Shown: positions 10,592 through 19,445 of the stretch, piece by piece
Layout of the letters: each line of letters opens with the position of its first letter
Numbering within the stretch: the stretch's first letter is position 1
NCBI RefSeq assembly: GCF_006539945.1
Contig: NZ_BJNZ01000004.1
Coordinates: 124,001 to 188,000, forward strand
Direction of reading: 5' to 3'
DNA from: Cellulosimicrobium cellulans
GTDB lineage: Bacteria > Actinomycetota > Actinomycetes > Actinomycetales > Cellulomonadaceae
Length of the DNA: 64,000 bases
Program-made: the position numbers and the translations under genes
The notes under the pieces: model-generated
What the model was told of the DNA's origin: nothing
The model's input: the letters and a program-made list of their open reading frames with translations, nothing else
Databases searched by the model: none

Positions 10592-12127
10592 TCAGTCGCG
10601 GAAGGTCTCGATGGTGGCGCCCAGCTCGCGCAGGCGCTCCGTCAGGCCCTCGTAGCCGCGCGCGATGATGTCGACGCCGCGCAGGACCGAGGTGCCCTTC
10701 GCCGCGAGCATCGCGAGCAGGATGACGACGGCGGGGCGCAGGGCCGGAGGGCAGCTCACCTCGGCGCCGGACCAGCGCGTCGGGCCGGTGACCTGGAGCC
10801 GGTGGGCGTCCAGGAGCCGCACGTCGGCCCCGAGGCGCGTGAGGTCGGTGAGGTGGATGGCGCGGCCCTCGTAGACCCAGTCGTGGATGAGCGTCGTGCC
10901 GTGCGCGTTCGCCGCGATGACGGCGAAGAAGGGCAGGTTGTCGATGTTGAGCCCCGGGAACGGCAGGGGGTGGATCTTGTCGATCGGCGCCCGGAGCTCG
11001 CTGGGGTGCACGGTGACGTCCACGAGGCGGGTCCGACCGTTGCGCGCCAGGTACTCAGGGCTCAGCGTGTAGCGCAGCCCCATCTCGGACAGGGTCGCGA
11101 GCTCGATCTCCATGAACTCGATCGGGACGCGCGCCACCGTGATCTCGGAGCCGGTGACGATGCCCGCGGTGAGCAGGCTCATCGCCTCGACCGGGTCCTC
11201 CGAGACGGCGTACTCCACGTCCACGTCGATGTCGGTGCGGCCGTGGACGCGCAGCGTCGTCGTGCCGATGCCCTCCACCCGGACGCCGAGCAGCTCGAGG
11301 TAGAAGCACAGGTCCTGGACCATGTAGTTGGGGCTCGCGTTGCGGATCGTCGTGACGCCGTCGCGCCGGGCCGCGGCCATGAGCGCGTTCTCCGTGACGG
11401 TGTCGCCGCGCTCGGTGAGCACGACCGACAGGTCCGTGCCCGACGCCGGGGCCACCGTCGCGTGGTAGTTGCCGCCCGTCGCGGTGACCGCGAGGCCGAA
11501 CGGCCGCAGGGCGATCATGTGGGGCTCCACGGTGCGCGTCCCGAGGTCGCAGCCGCCGGCGTACGGGAGCTCGAACGTGTCCCGGAGCCCGAGCAGCGGG
11601 CCCAGGAACATGATGATCGAACGCGTGCGGCGCGCGGCGTCGACGTCGATGGCGGCGAGGTCGAGCTGGTCCGGCACGACGATCTCGAGGTCACGGCCGC
11701 CGGTCGTCCAGGTCGCCCGGACGCCGATCGAGCGGAGCACGTCGACGATCCGGTCGACCTCGACGATGCGGGCGACGCCGCGCAGCGTGGTGCGCCCCCG
11801 GTTGAGCAGCGACGCGCACAGGAGCGCGACCGCGCCGTTCTTGGAGGAGTTGACCTCGATGCGCCCGGACAGGGTGTGGCCGCCCTGGACGCGCAGGTGC
11901 GCGTGCTTGGGCCCGCCGAGGCTGATGATCTCGGAGTCGAGCGCGAGGCTGATGCGGTTGAGCATCTCCAGGCTGAGGTTCTGGGCGCCCTGCTCGATGC
12001 GGTGCACGGCGCTCTGGCTCGTGCCGAGCCGCTCGGCGAGCTGGGTCTGCGTGAGGCCCCGGTTCTGGCGTGCGCCGCGGATGAGCGCGCCGACCTGCGT
12101 GAGAGGGGCGTCGTCGATCACTGTCAT
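10592..12127 (-). CDS. XRE-type HTH fused to MurA-like enolpyruvyl transferase
   Basis: 511 residues. Residues about 9-65 are an XRE/Cro helix-turn-helix (GLTQTQLAERLGTSQSAVHRIE), and about 75-511 are a UDP-GlcNAc 1-carboxyvinyltransferase-like domain. Residues known to matter in MurA are kept: Lys96 (NSSKN), Cys193 in GGCDLGTR with its Arg, and the late Arg in PALRPA. The segment holding the catalytic Asp of MurA (FPTD in E. coli) is changed to PFPGLNIDNLP, so activity is uncertain. MurA makes the first committed peptidoglycan precursor in the cytoplasm. A leaderless promoter and an inverted repeat directly upstream suggest autoregulation. It could be a moonlighting or sensor paralogue; a normal murA is not in this window. 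Confidence 0.85.
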   Translation of the reverse strand: MTVIDDAPLTQVGALIRGARQNRGLTQTQLAERLGTSQSAVHRIEQGAQNLSLEMLNRISLALDSEIISLGGPKHAHLRVQGGHTLSGRIEVNSSKNGAVALLCASLLNRGRTTLRGVARIVEVDRIVDVLRSIGVRATWTTGGRDLEIVVPDQLDLAAIDVDAARRTRSIIMFLGPLLGLRDTFELPYAGGCDLGTRTVEPHMIALRPFGLAVTATGGNYHATVAPASGTDLSVVLTERGDTVTENALMAAARRDGVTTIRNASPNYMVQDLCFYLELLGVRVEGIGTTTLRVHGRTDIDVDVEYAVSEDPVEAMSLLTAGIVTGSEITVARVPIEFMEIELATLSEMGLRYTLSPEYLARNGRTRLVDVTVHPSELRAPIDKIHPLPFPGLNIDNLPFFAVIAANAHGTTLIHDWVYEGRAIHLTDLTRLGADVRLLDAHRLQVTGPTRWSGAEVSCPPALRPAVVILLAMLAAKGTSVLRGVDIIARGYEGLTERLRELGATIETFRD

Positions 12128-12134
12128 GCGAGCG

Positions 12135-12157
12135 ACGATAACTCATGGATGAGATAT
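12135..12157 (-). promoter_or_regulatory. Leaderless promoter and palindromic operator of the HTH-MurA gene
   Basis: On the minus strand, -10 TATCGT (12140-12135) ends 7 bases before the ATG. Overlapping it and reaching upstream is an inverted repeat ATAaCTCAT-GG-ATGAGaTAT (12138-12157), with 8 of 9 arm positions paired. The overlap with the -10/-35 spacer suits repression, plausibly by the HTH domain of the gene product itself. Confidence 0.6.
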
Positions 12158-12286
12158 TCACGCGACGACGCCGCGCAGCGATGGCGGGATCACGGGTTCA
12201 TCACACGATCTCCATCCGTGTCGTGAGATAGGTGACGACCGGTCGGGCCTGACGGCTCGTGCCGGGTCGGCCATGGGGCACGTCCG

Positions 12287-12988
12287 CTACGAGGGCCAGC
12301 GGCCGTCCGCGCCCGCCCCGACGTAGGGCGGCTCGCGCTCGGGGTCCAGCGCGTCGACCCAGCGTCGGTGCGCCGCGACCTGGAGGTCGTGGAGGGCGTC
12401 GGGGCCCAGGGCGCCGACGTCCGGGAAGGCGCGCGCGAGGGCGTCGAGGAGGTCGAGCGTGGCGAGCACGTCCGCGTCCGCGGTGTGCAGCGGGCCGACG
12501 TCGAGCACCTCGTAGCGCGCGCAGAGGTCGACGAGGCGCCGCTTGCCCTCGCGGGCCGGGTCCCACGCGCGGTCCAGCACGAGCGGGTCCAGCACGGGGC
12601 GCACGGGTCGCCCGAGCCGGACGGCGAGCGTCGGCAGGCCGTGGCGGACGAGCTCCGCGTCGAGGAGCGACAGGTCGAACGCGGCGTTGTACGCGACGAG
12701 CGGCACCCCGTCGCGCAGGGCGTCGACGACGAGCGTCGCGATCTCCTCCAGCGCGGTCGCGGGCGCGACCCCGTGGGCGGTCGCGTGCGCCGTCGTGACA
12801 CCGTGGATCGCCGTCGCCTCGGCAGGGATGTCGACGCCCGGGTCGAGGAGCCACGTGCGCACGTGCGTCGACCCGGGCTCGCGCAGCACGAGCGCGGCGG
12901 TGACGATCCGGTCGACGTCCACGTCGACGCCCGTGGTCTCGGTGTCGAGACCCAGGAGCGGTCCCGCCGTCCAGGGCGTCGTCGTCAT
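12287..12988 (-). CDS. DEDDh 3'-5' exonuclease (DnaQ / RNase T type)
   Basis: 233 residues. All three Exo motifs are present: LGLDTETTG (Exo I, about 14), YNAAFDLSLLD (Exo II, about 98) and HTADADVLAT (Exo III, about 165), giving the DEDDh catalytic set that binds two metal ions. Such proteins remove nucleotides from the 3' end of DNA or RNA. It stands alone, not fused to a polymerase, so it may be a DnaQ-like proofreading or repair nuclease. The ATG at 12988 has GAGGTGG just upstream. It is followed downstream by the HTH-MurA promoter region in tandem. Confidence 0.88.
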   Translation of the reverse strand: MTTTPWTAGPLLGLDTETTGVDVDVDRIVTAALVLREPGSTHVRTWLLDPGVDIPAEATAIHGVTTAHATAHGVAPATALEEIATLVVDALRDGVPLVAYNAAFDLSLLDAELVRHGLPTLAVRLGRPVRPVLDPLVLDRAWDPAREGKRRLVDLCARYEVLDVGPLHTADADVLATLDLLDALARAFPDVGALGPDALHDLQVAAHRRWVDALDPEREPPYVGAGADGRWPS

Positions 12989-13121
12989 GGTCCACCTCGG
13001 GGTCTCGCTCGGGTCCCGGTGCGCGTCGCGCCCGGTGCCGCCGGACGCCCCGGCGACGAGCGTCACCCTGCCAGCGCCCACCCACAGGGCGGTCGTGCCG
13101 GTGGCGGGTTCGGCCCGCCGG

Positions 13122-13127
13122 TAGGCT
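13122..13127 (+). promoter_or_regulatory. Leaderless -10 box of guaB3
   Basis: TAGGCT ends 6 bases before the GTG start at 13134; no Shine-Dalgarno sequence is seen. Confidence 0.7.
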
Positions 13128-13133
13128 GGCCCG

Positions 13134-14258
13134 GTGAGCAACGAGATCGAGATCGGACGTGGCAAGCGCGGTCGGCGCGCGTTCTCCTTCGACGACGTCG
13201 CGGTCGTGCCCTCCCGGCGCACGCGCGACCCGAAGGAGGTGTCGGTCGGCTGGCAGATCGACGCGTACCACTTCGAGCTGCCGATCCTCGCGGCGCCCAT
13301 GGACTCGGTGATGAGCCCGGCCACGGCCGTCGCGCTCGGCAACCACGGCGGCCTCGGCGTGCTCGACCTCGAGGGCCTGTGGACCCGCTACGACGACCCC
13401 ACCGCCCTGCTCGAGGAGATCGCGACCCTCGAGCCGCTCGAGGCGACACGGCGCATGCAGGAGATCTACGCCGAGCCGATCAAGCCCGACCTCATCACGC
13501 AGCGCCTCAAGGAGATCCGCGCGGCGGGCGTCACCGTCGCCGGCGCCCTCTCGCCGCAGCGCACCCAGGAGCACTACCAGACCGTCGTCGACGCGGGCGT
13601 CGACCTCTTCGTCATCCGCGGCACGACCGTCTCGGCCGAGCACGTCTCGGGCGTCGCGGAGCCGCTGAACCTCAAGCGGTTCATCTACGAGCTCGACGTC
13701 CCGGTGGTCGTCGGCGGTGCGTCCACGTACACCGCGGCGCTGCACCTCATGCGCACGGGCGCCGCAGGCGTCCTCGTGGGCTTCGGCGGTGGGGCCGCGC
13801 ACACCACGCGCGTCTCGCTCGGCATCCACGCGCCCATGGCGACGGCGGTCGCGGACGTCGCGGCCGCTCGCCGCGACTACCTCGACGAGTCGGGCGGCCG
13901 CTACGTGCACGTCATCGCCGACGGCGGCGTCGGCCGCTCGGGCGACCTCGTCAAGGCCGTCGCGTGCGGTGCGGACGCCGTGATGATCGGCGCGGCGCTC
14001 GCGCGCGCCGAGGAGGCGCCGGGCCAGGGCTGGCACTGGGGCTCCGAGGCGCACCACGCGCAGCTCCCGCGCGGCGAGCGTGTGCGTGTCGGCACCGCCG
14101 GCACGCTGGAGGAGATCCTCTTCGGCCCGGGCCGCCAGGCGGACGGGACGCTCAACCTCGTCGGCGCGCTGCGGCGCGCGATGGCGACGACCGGCTACTC
14201 CGACCTCAAGGAGTTCCAGCGCGTCGAGGTCGTCGTCTCGCCGTACCAGCCCCGCTGA
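13134..14258 (+). CDS. guaB3: GuaB3-family IMP dehydrogenase-related protein
   Basis: 374 residues, an IMPDH-type barrel without CBS domains, as in actinobacterial GuaB3. The barrel features are recognisable (FDDVAVVPSRRTRDP at the start, AAPMDSVMSP, HVIADGGVGRSGD, GADAVMIGAALARAEEAPG). In the loop that in GuaB reads GPGSICTTR, this protein reads GGGAAHTTR, so the nucleophilic cysteine is replaced by His223. Classical IMP dehydrogenase chemistry through a Cys thioimidate is therefore not expected. The true role of actinobacterial GuaB3 is not settled. Synteny (after guaB, as in mycobacteria) and the leaderless GTG start at 13134 support the call. Confidence 0.93.
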   Translation: MSNEIEIGRGKRGRRAFSFDDVAVVPSRRTRDPKEVSVGWQIDAYHFELPILAAPMDSVMSPATAVALGNHGGLGVLDLEGLWTRYDDPTALLEEIATLEPLEATRRMQEIYAEPIKPDLITQRLKEIRAAGVTVAGALSPQRTQEHYQTVVDAGVDLFVIRGTTVSAEHVSGVAEPLNLKRFIYELDVPVVVGGASTYTAALHLMRTGAAGVLVGFGGGAAHTTRVSLGIHAPMATAVADVAAARRDYLDESGGRYVHVIADGGVGRSGDLVKAVACGADAVMIGAALARAEEAPGQGWHWGSEAHHAQLPRGERVRVGTAGTLEEILFGPGRQADGTLNLVGALRRAMATTGYSDLKEFQRVEVVVSPYQPR

Positions 14259-14266
14259 GCCGCGCC

Positions 14267-14860
14267 GTGACGGGACGGGTCGCGGACGGACCCCGGCTGA
14301 GCCGCGCGGGCGACGGCGCGCCGGACGAGGTGCCCGACGACGGCCGTGCCGGGACGGGCGCGGACGTCACGTTCGCGGAGGTCGCGGACGGCGACGTCGA
14401 GGCCGTCGTCGCGCTGTGGCGCACGTGCGGGCTCACCCGGCCGTGGAACGACCCGTACCGCGACCTCGCGGACGCGCGCCTGGGGGAGACGTCGACGGTG
14501 CTCGTGGGCCGGGTGACGCGCGACCTCCCGCGACCGGCGTCCGACGACGGCGAGGCCGGCGGCGCGGTCCGCGCGGGCGAGGTCGTCGCGTCGGCGATGG
14601 CCGGCGTCGACGGGCACCGCGGCTGGCTCTACTACGTGGCCGTCGACCCGCGTCTCCAGGGCAGCGGCACGGGGCGTGCCACCGTCGTCGCGGCGGAGGC
14701 GTGGCTCGCCGCGCAGGGCGCGCGGGCGGTGCGCCTCATGGTGCGCGCGACCAACGACGCCGTCCGCGGCTTCTACGAGCGCCTCGGCTACACCGACCAG
14801 GAGTGCGTCGTGCTCGGCCGACCGCTCGGCGCGCCGGACGCGCGCGACGCCGGGCGATGA
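14267..14860 (+). CDS. GNAT acetyltransferase (YpeA-like)
   Basis: 197 residues. The C-terminal 150 residues form a GNAT N-acetyltransferase: CGLTRPWNDPYRD (the signature of the YpeA subgroup), YYVAVDPRLQGSGTGRA (acetyl-CoA-binding loop) and FYERLGYTDQE. The first 30 or so residues are poorly conserved filler, so a later start is possible; GTG 14267 is the first start after the guaB3 stop. It transfers an acetyl group from acetyl-CoA to an unknown amine. The stop overlaps the next gene by ATGA. Confidence 0.8.
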   Translation: MTGRVADGPRLSRAGDGAPDEVPDDGRAGTGADVTFAEVADGDVEAVVALWRTCGLTRPWNDPYRDLADARLGETSTVLVGRVTRDLPRPASDDGEAGGAVRAGEVVASAMAGVDGHRGWLYYVAVDPRLQGSGTGRATVVAAEAWLAAQGARAVRLMVRATNDAVRGFYERLGYTDQECVVLGRPLGAPDARDAGR

Positions 14861-15921
14861 CGCCCGGCCCCGCCTGGGCTCCTGACGGCGACGACCTGGT
14901 CGCCCTGGAGGCCGAGCACCGCGCGCGGGTCCGCGCGCTCGACCCGCTCGTCGCGGTCCCGGAGCTGGGCGCGGCCCCGGAGGACGAGCGCCTGCTCGCC
15001 GTCCGGCTCCCCGACGGGTCGAGGGCCGCAGGCCTCGTCACGGTCGGCGCCGTCGGCGCGGACTCCTCGGCCGCGCTGTTCCGCCCGCTGCGCGAGCACC
15101 GACTGCGCGCCCGGGCGGCGGGCCCGGACGTCCCGGGCGCGGTGGCGGCGCTCCTCGCGGCGTGGTCCGCACGCGTCGCGCGGGACCCCGGCACGCCGCC
15201 CGACGGCGACGGCGTCCCCCAGGTCGGACCTGCTCCGCGCGACCACGGGATGGTGGTGCTCTGGCCGAGCCGGGACGTCGGGGCGGCCGCGGCGCTCGCC
15301 GCGCACGGCATGCGCCCGACCGTGCACCTCGCCGCGCGCCGTGGGACCGCACCGGGTGGTGCGGCAGGACACGGTCCGGCAGGCCTGGTCGTGCGCGACG
15401 CGACGCCCGACGACGTCCCGGCGCTCGTCGAGCACCAGCTCGCCGAGCTCGCGTACGACGAGCTCGTGGGCGCCGCCCGGGTGCGGCCCGGAGCACGGGA
15501 GCATCTCGCGACCCAGGTCGCGGGCGCGGTGGCGAACCGGGCCACGACGTTCCTCGTCGCGACGGCGCCGCCGTCGGACGGTGGCGGGACCGCGGACCGG
15601 GACGGGGAGGTGCTGGGTGTCGTCGCGGTCGAGCCGCCCGAGCGGTCGGGTGCGGTCGCCGGGGCGGTCACGACCGGCCCGGTCGCCTACCTGGTGCTGC
15701 TGCACGTGACAGGCGCCGCGCGCGGCGCCGGGGTCGGCGGAGCGCTCGTCGACGCGGCGCTCGCGCGCGTCCGGGAACGCGTCGACGAGGACGCGGCCGT
15801 GCTCCTGCACCACGGCGTCCTCAATCCGCTCTCGGCACCCTTCTGGGCGCGTCAGGGCTTCCGCCCCGTGCTGACGACCTGGGAGCTCCCCGTCGCGGGC
15901 ACTGTCGGTCCGACGACGTAG
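14857..15921 (+). CDS. GNAT-family acetyltransferase with long N-terminal region
   Basis: 354 residues, coupled to the upstream GNAT gene by an ATGA overlap. The C-terminal half (about 170-350) is a GNAT domain: LVVRDATPDDVPALVEHQL at its start, YLVLLHVTGAARGAGVGGALVDAA (acetyl-CoA loop) and PFWARQGFRPVLTTWEL. The N-terminal half (about 1-165) has a weak GNAT-like feel (LRAAGPDVPGAVAALLAAW, VVLWPSRDVGAAAALAAHGM) and is probably a degenerate second copy. Substrate unknown. Confidence 0.75.
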   Translation: MTPGPAWAPDGDDLVALEAEHRARVRALDPLVAVPELGAAPEDERLLAVRLPDGSRAAGLVTVGAVGADSSAALFRPLREHRLRARAAGPDVPGAVAALLAAWSARVARDPGTPPDGDGVPQVGPAPRDHGMVVLWPSRDVGAAAALAAHGMRPTVHLAARRGTAPGGAAGHGPAGLVVRDATPDDVPALVEHQLAELAYDELVGAARVRPGAREHLATQVAGAVANRATTFLVATAPPSDGGGTADRDGEVLGVVAVEPPERSGAVAGAVTTGPVAYLVLLHVTGAARGAGVGGALVDAALARVRERVDEDAAVLLHHGVLNPLSAPFWARQGFRPVLTTWELPVAGTVGPTT

Positions 15922-15930
15922 CCTGTCCCC

Positions 15931-17574
15931 ATGACGAGCTCATCCGGCACCCCCGGCACCGGTCCTGGCGAGGGCGCCGCGCTGGACGGCCCGATCGACC
16001 CCGAGAACCCGGCCGCGACCTACGTCCTCGAGCCCGAGGTCGTCGCCCCGCTCGCGCAGCGCGTCGTCACCAGCAACGAGGCGGGCATGCACCGCTCCGT
16101 CCTGCCGTTCACGGGTGCGCCGCTCGCCGCGTTCCCGGTGTCCTCCGTCGAGGACGTCGCGCGGGCGGTCGACCGGGCGCGCGCGGCCCAGCCCGCCTGG
16201 GCGGCGCGCTCCGTCCGGGAGCGCGCGGCCGTGCTCCGCCGGTTCGGCGAGCTCGTGCTCGCGCGGCAGTCCGACGGGCTCGACCTCATCCAGATGGAGT
16301 CCGGCAAGTCGCGCCGCAGCGCGTTCGAGGAGGTCGCGGACGTCGCGATCCTCACGCGCCACTACGCCCGGCGCGGGCCTCGTTACCTCGCCGACCGCCG
16401 CGCGCCGGGCATGCTGCCCGTGCTGACGGGTACGCGCGTGCACCGTCGCCCGGTGGGGGTCGTCGGCGTGATCGCACCCTGGAACTACCCGTTGACGCTC
16501 GCGTTCGCGGAGGCCGTGCCGGCGCTGGTCGCCGGGAACGCCGTCGTGCTCAAGCCGGACCCGCAGACGACGCTCAGCGCGCTGTGGGGCGCCGAGCTGC
16601 TCGAGGAGGCGGGGCTGCCCGCCGACCTGTTCCTCGTCGTCGCGGGCGGCGGCGACGTCGGCGCGGCGGTGACCGACCACGTGGACCACATCGCGTTCAC
16701 CGGCTCGACGGCGACGGGTCGCAAGGTCGCCGCGCGCGCGGGCGAGCGGCTCATCGGGGCGACCCTGGAGCTCGGCGGCAAGAACCCCCTCTACGTCGCG
16801 GCCGACGCCGACGTGCGCGCCGCTGCGCGCGGCGCGGTCCGCGCGTGCTTCTCCAACTCGGGGCAGCTCTGCGTCTCGATCGAGCGGATCGTGCTGCACG
16901 AGGACGTCGCCGACGCCTTCCTCGACGAGTTCGTGCCGCTCGTCCGCGAGATGCGGCTCGGGTCCGGGCTCGACTACTCCGCCGACATGGGGTCGCTCAC
17001 GTCGCAGGCGCAGCTCGACCGCGTCGTCGCGCACGTCGAGGACGCCATCGCGCGCGGCGCGCGCGTCCTCGCGGGCGGCGTGCACCGCGCGGACATCGGC
17101 CCGTGGTTCTACGCGCCCACGGTGCTGGACGACGTGCCCGACGACGCGGCGTGCGCCCGGGAGGAGACGTTCGGTCCGGTCGTGTCCGTGCGCCGGGTCG
17201 CGAGCGACGACGAGGCCGTGCGGGTCATGAACGACTCCGAGTTCGGGCTCAACGCGAGCGTGTGGACGCGCGACGTCGCGCGGGGCCGCCGGATCGCGGC
17301 GTGCGTGGAGGCAGGCACGGTCAACGTCAACGACGGGTACTCCGCCGCCTGGGGTTCGGTCGGCGCACCGATGGGCGGGTTCAAGGCGTCCGGCCTCGGG
17401 CGTCGGCACGGCCGCGAGGGGATCGAGGCGCTCACCGAGGCGCAGACGATCTCCGTGCAGCGCGGCGCGAACCAGGGCCTCACGCTCGACACGCTCTACG
17501 GGATCGGCGGCGAGCTCCCCAGCACGGTGCTCACGACCGCGCTCGACGTCATGCGCCGCCTGCGCCTGCCCTGA
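15931..17574 (+). CDS. gabD2: Succinate-semialdehyde dehydrogenase, GabD2 type
   Basis: NAD(P)+-dependent aldehyde dehydrogenase, 547 residues, oxidising succinic semialdehyde to succinate (GABA shunt, or the variant TCA route of actinobacteria). Visible are the cofactor-binding FTGSTATGRKVA, the catalytic Glu in TLELGGKNP (about 283) and the catalytic Cys in SNSGQLC (about 316), EETFGPVV, and GGFKASGLGRRHG near the C-terminus, as in mycobacterial GabD2. The ATG at 15931 follows a TAGCCT -10 box by 6 bases (leaderless). No operon partners; sucCD lie at 60-62 kb. Confidence 0.9.
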   Translation: MTSSSGTPGTGPGEGAALDGPIDPENPAATYVLEPEVVAPLAQRVVTSNEAGMHRSVLPFTGAPLAAFPVSSVEDVARAVDRARAAQPAWAARSVRERAAVLRRFGELVLARQSDGLDLIQMESGKSRRSAFEEVADVAILTRHYARRGPRYLADRRAPGMLPVLTGTRVHRRPVGVVGVIAPWNYPLTLAFAEAVPALVAGNAVVLKPDPQTTLSALWGAELLEEAGLPADLFLVVAGGGDVGAAVTDHVDHIAFTGSTATGRKVAARAGERLIGATLELGGKNPLYVAADADVRAAARGAVRACFSNSGQLCVSIERIVLHEDVADAFLDEFVPLVREMRLGSGLDYSADMGSLTSQAQLDRVVAHVEDAIARGARVLAGGVHRADIGPWFYAPTVLDDVPDDAACAREETFGPVVSVRRVASDDEAVRVMNDSEFGLNASVWTRDVARGRRIAACVEAGTVNVNDGYSAAWGSVGAPMGGFKASGLGRRHGREGIEALTEAQTISVQRGANQGLTLDTLYGIGGELPSTVLTTALDVMRRLRLP

Positions 17575-17605
17575 CCGCACCGCCCGTGCCCGGCGCGGTG
17601 CGTCC

Positions 17606-18346
17606 TCAGCGGCGCACGGCGTCGAGCACGGCCTTCGTCGCCGCGGGGACCTCGCGCACGCGGTAGAGCACGGCCTTCCACGGCTCCACGCTCGCCGCGC
17701 TGACCCCGATCCCGACGGCGTCGAGGCCCGCGACGCGGCACGAGAAGAGGGTGCGCGGCAGGTGGTAGCCCTGCGTGACGACCACTGCCGTGCCGACGCC
17801 GAACTCGGACACCGCGCGCGTGCACGTCGCGTGCGTGTCGAAACCCTCGCGGTCGAGCAGGATCGCGTCGTCCGGCACGCCCCGGTCGAGCAGCCACGCG
17901 CGCATGGACCCGGGCTCGTCGTAGTCGTCGTGCGCGTCGCCGCTCACGAGGACGACGGGCGCGACGCCCCGACCGTAGAGCTCCGCGGCCGCGTCGAGCC
18001 GGCGCCGCAGGTACGTCGACGGCGACCCGTCGGGTCGTAGCCCCGCACCCGGGACGACGATCGCGTCGCTCGGCGGCACGTCCGCCGGGTCGGCGACGTG
18101 CGCGCGCCCGACGCCCTGCACGACGACGAACGGCGCCAGCACGAGCACCGCCAGCCCGACGGCCGTCCACAGAGTGGCGCGTCGGCGTCGGGACCCGCGG
18201 GCCCGGAGCGCCCGGGCCGGACGCGCGGGAGACTCCGGCGTCGGGGCGGGGACCGGGGTCGGCGCCGGGATCGGCCGTGGTTCGTCCGCTGGTGCGGAGG
18301 GCGCGGGGGGTGTGGCGGCCGCAGGCGACGCCGGATCGTCGGTCAC
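17606..18346 (-). CDS. YdcF/SanA-like DUF218 membrane-anchored protein
   Basis: 246 residues. An alanine/proline-rich cytoplasmic N-terminus (about 1-50) and one transmembrane helix (LWTAVGLAVLVLAPFVVVQG, about 58-77) are followed by an extracellular DUF218 domain with the typical AIVVPGAG (about 94), VSGDAHDDYDE, MRAWLLDRGVPDDAI and VVTQGYHLPR motifs. SanA-type proteins affect envelope barrier function in E. coli; the biochemical activity is unknown. The start is GTG 18346, which lies 6 bases after a TAGGGT -10 box on the minus strand (18358-18353), so it is leaderless. It is convergent with gabD2, with a short hairpin (17576-17602) between. Confidence 0.85.
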   Translation of the reverse strand: MTDDPASPAAATPPAPSAPADEPRPIPAPTPVPAPTPESPARPARALRARGSRRRRATLWTAVGLAVLVLAPFVVVQGVGRAHVADPADVPPSDAIVVPGAGLRPDGSPSTYLRRRLDAAAELYGRGVAPVVLVSGDAHDDYDEPGSMRAWLLDRGVPDDAILLDREGFDTHATCTRAVSEFGVGTAVVVTQGYHLPRTLFSCRVAGLDAVGIGVSAASVEPWKAVLYRVREVPAATKAVLDAVRR

Positions 18347-18451
18347 GGCCCGACCCTAACGCCGAGCACGTGGTGGTGACCCGTCGATCATGAGTCGGTG
18401 GCCCGTCGGGCGGCCGGGACGGTCGGCAAGCTCACGGCCCGTGTGGACGGT

Positions 18452-19429
18452 TCAGGCGGGGGCGTCGAGCTCGGCGAGCTCGTCGAGGAGGTTCGTGCGG
18501 GCCCGGTGCTCCCAGAGGGTCGCGCCCTGCGGGGTGCGGAACAGCGGCCCGTCTCCGAGCAGGCCGCGCAGGACGGCGGCGCGGCCGGCGCGGAAGGCGT
18601 CGTCGGGCACGTGGGCGTACTCCGCGCGCACCTGCCGGGCGTACCGCGCGTACCGGTCCGGCGCGGAGCCGAGGATCGCGAGGTCGGCGTCGGACACGAG
18701 CGCGCCCGGCCCGTCGCCGGCCGCGGGGGAGTGGTCCGTCGTCACGAGCACGAGCCGGACGACCTCCGCCACGGCCGCGGCGTCGAGGTGGCCGGCGAGC
18801 CGGGCGTCCGCGAGGTCGGAGGACCGTTCCTCGTCGCGGCCCGCCTCGCCGTCGTGCACGGCGTCGTGGAACCACAGCGCGAGCTGGGTCGCCGCGGCGC
18901 TCCCCGGTGCGGCTCCCGAGCCGCCACCCGTCGGCCCGTCCGACGCCGCGCCGCCGCCCGCCCGCGCGGGCGCAGCGACGTCGTCGGGCACCCCGGGCGG
19001 GCGCCCCTCCAGGAGCGCGAGCGAGTCGAGCGCGTGCACCAGGTGCTCGGGCCCGTGGTAGACGCGGTGCGGCTCGTGCCAGCGCTCGACGAGCTCGACG
19101 CCCACCTCGCGCGCGCCGGGGAGCAGCGCGTCCCAGCGGGCGAGCAGCGCGTCGGCCTTCGCCGCGCGCCGCGCCCGCCCCGGCACGCGCAGCCCGGACG
19201 CCCCGAGCCGCCGGGCGAGCTCGCGCCCGCCGACGGGCACGGCACCCGCCGCCACGGCGACGTCGTACCGCTCGGCGGCGACGTCGTAGTGGTCGAGGTC
19301 GAACGCGCGGCGGCTCACGCCGATCGAGGCCGCGAACGCGTGCAGCTCCGCCAGCGAGGCGTCCGACACGAGATGGCTGAACAGCGTCCCGTGGGCGGGC
19401 CACGCCGGTGGGTCGATGAGGACGGTCAC
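18452..19429 (-). CDS. DUF4031 - HD phosphohydrolase-like fusion
   Basis: 325 residues, two domains. Residues about 1-80 are DUF4031 (TVLIDPPAWPAHGTLFSHLVSD, then FDLDHYDV), a small domain of unknown function. Residues about 110-325 match the COG4339-type HD superfamily (WHEPHRVYHGPEHLVHALD, LALWFHDAVHDG, ERSSDLA, VLVTTDH), with the metal-binding His and His-Asp in place. The substrate is unknown. A glycine/alanine-rich insertion (about 175-205) lies between the first His and the HD motif. Start GTG 19429 is where DUF4031 homology begins. Confidence 0.8.
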   Translation of the reverse strand: MTVLIDPPAWPAHGTLFSHLVSDASLAELHAFAASIGVSRRAFDLDHYDVAAERYDVAVAAGAVPVGGRELARRLGASGLRVPGRARRAAKADALLARWDALLPGAREVGVELVERWHEPHRVYHGPEHLVHALDSLALLEGRPPGVPDDVAAPARAGGGAASDGPTGGGSGAAPGSAAATQLALWFHDAVHDGEAGRDEERSSDLADARLAGHLDAAAVAEVVRLVLVTTDHSPAAGDGPGALVSDADLAILGSAPDRYARYARQVRAEYAHVPDDAFRAGRAAVLRGLLGDGPLFRTPQGATLWEHRARTNLLDELAELDAPA

Positions 19430-19445
19430 CGACCGAGCATCCCAC

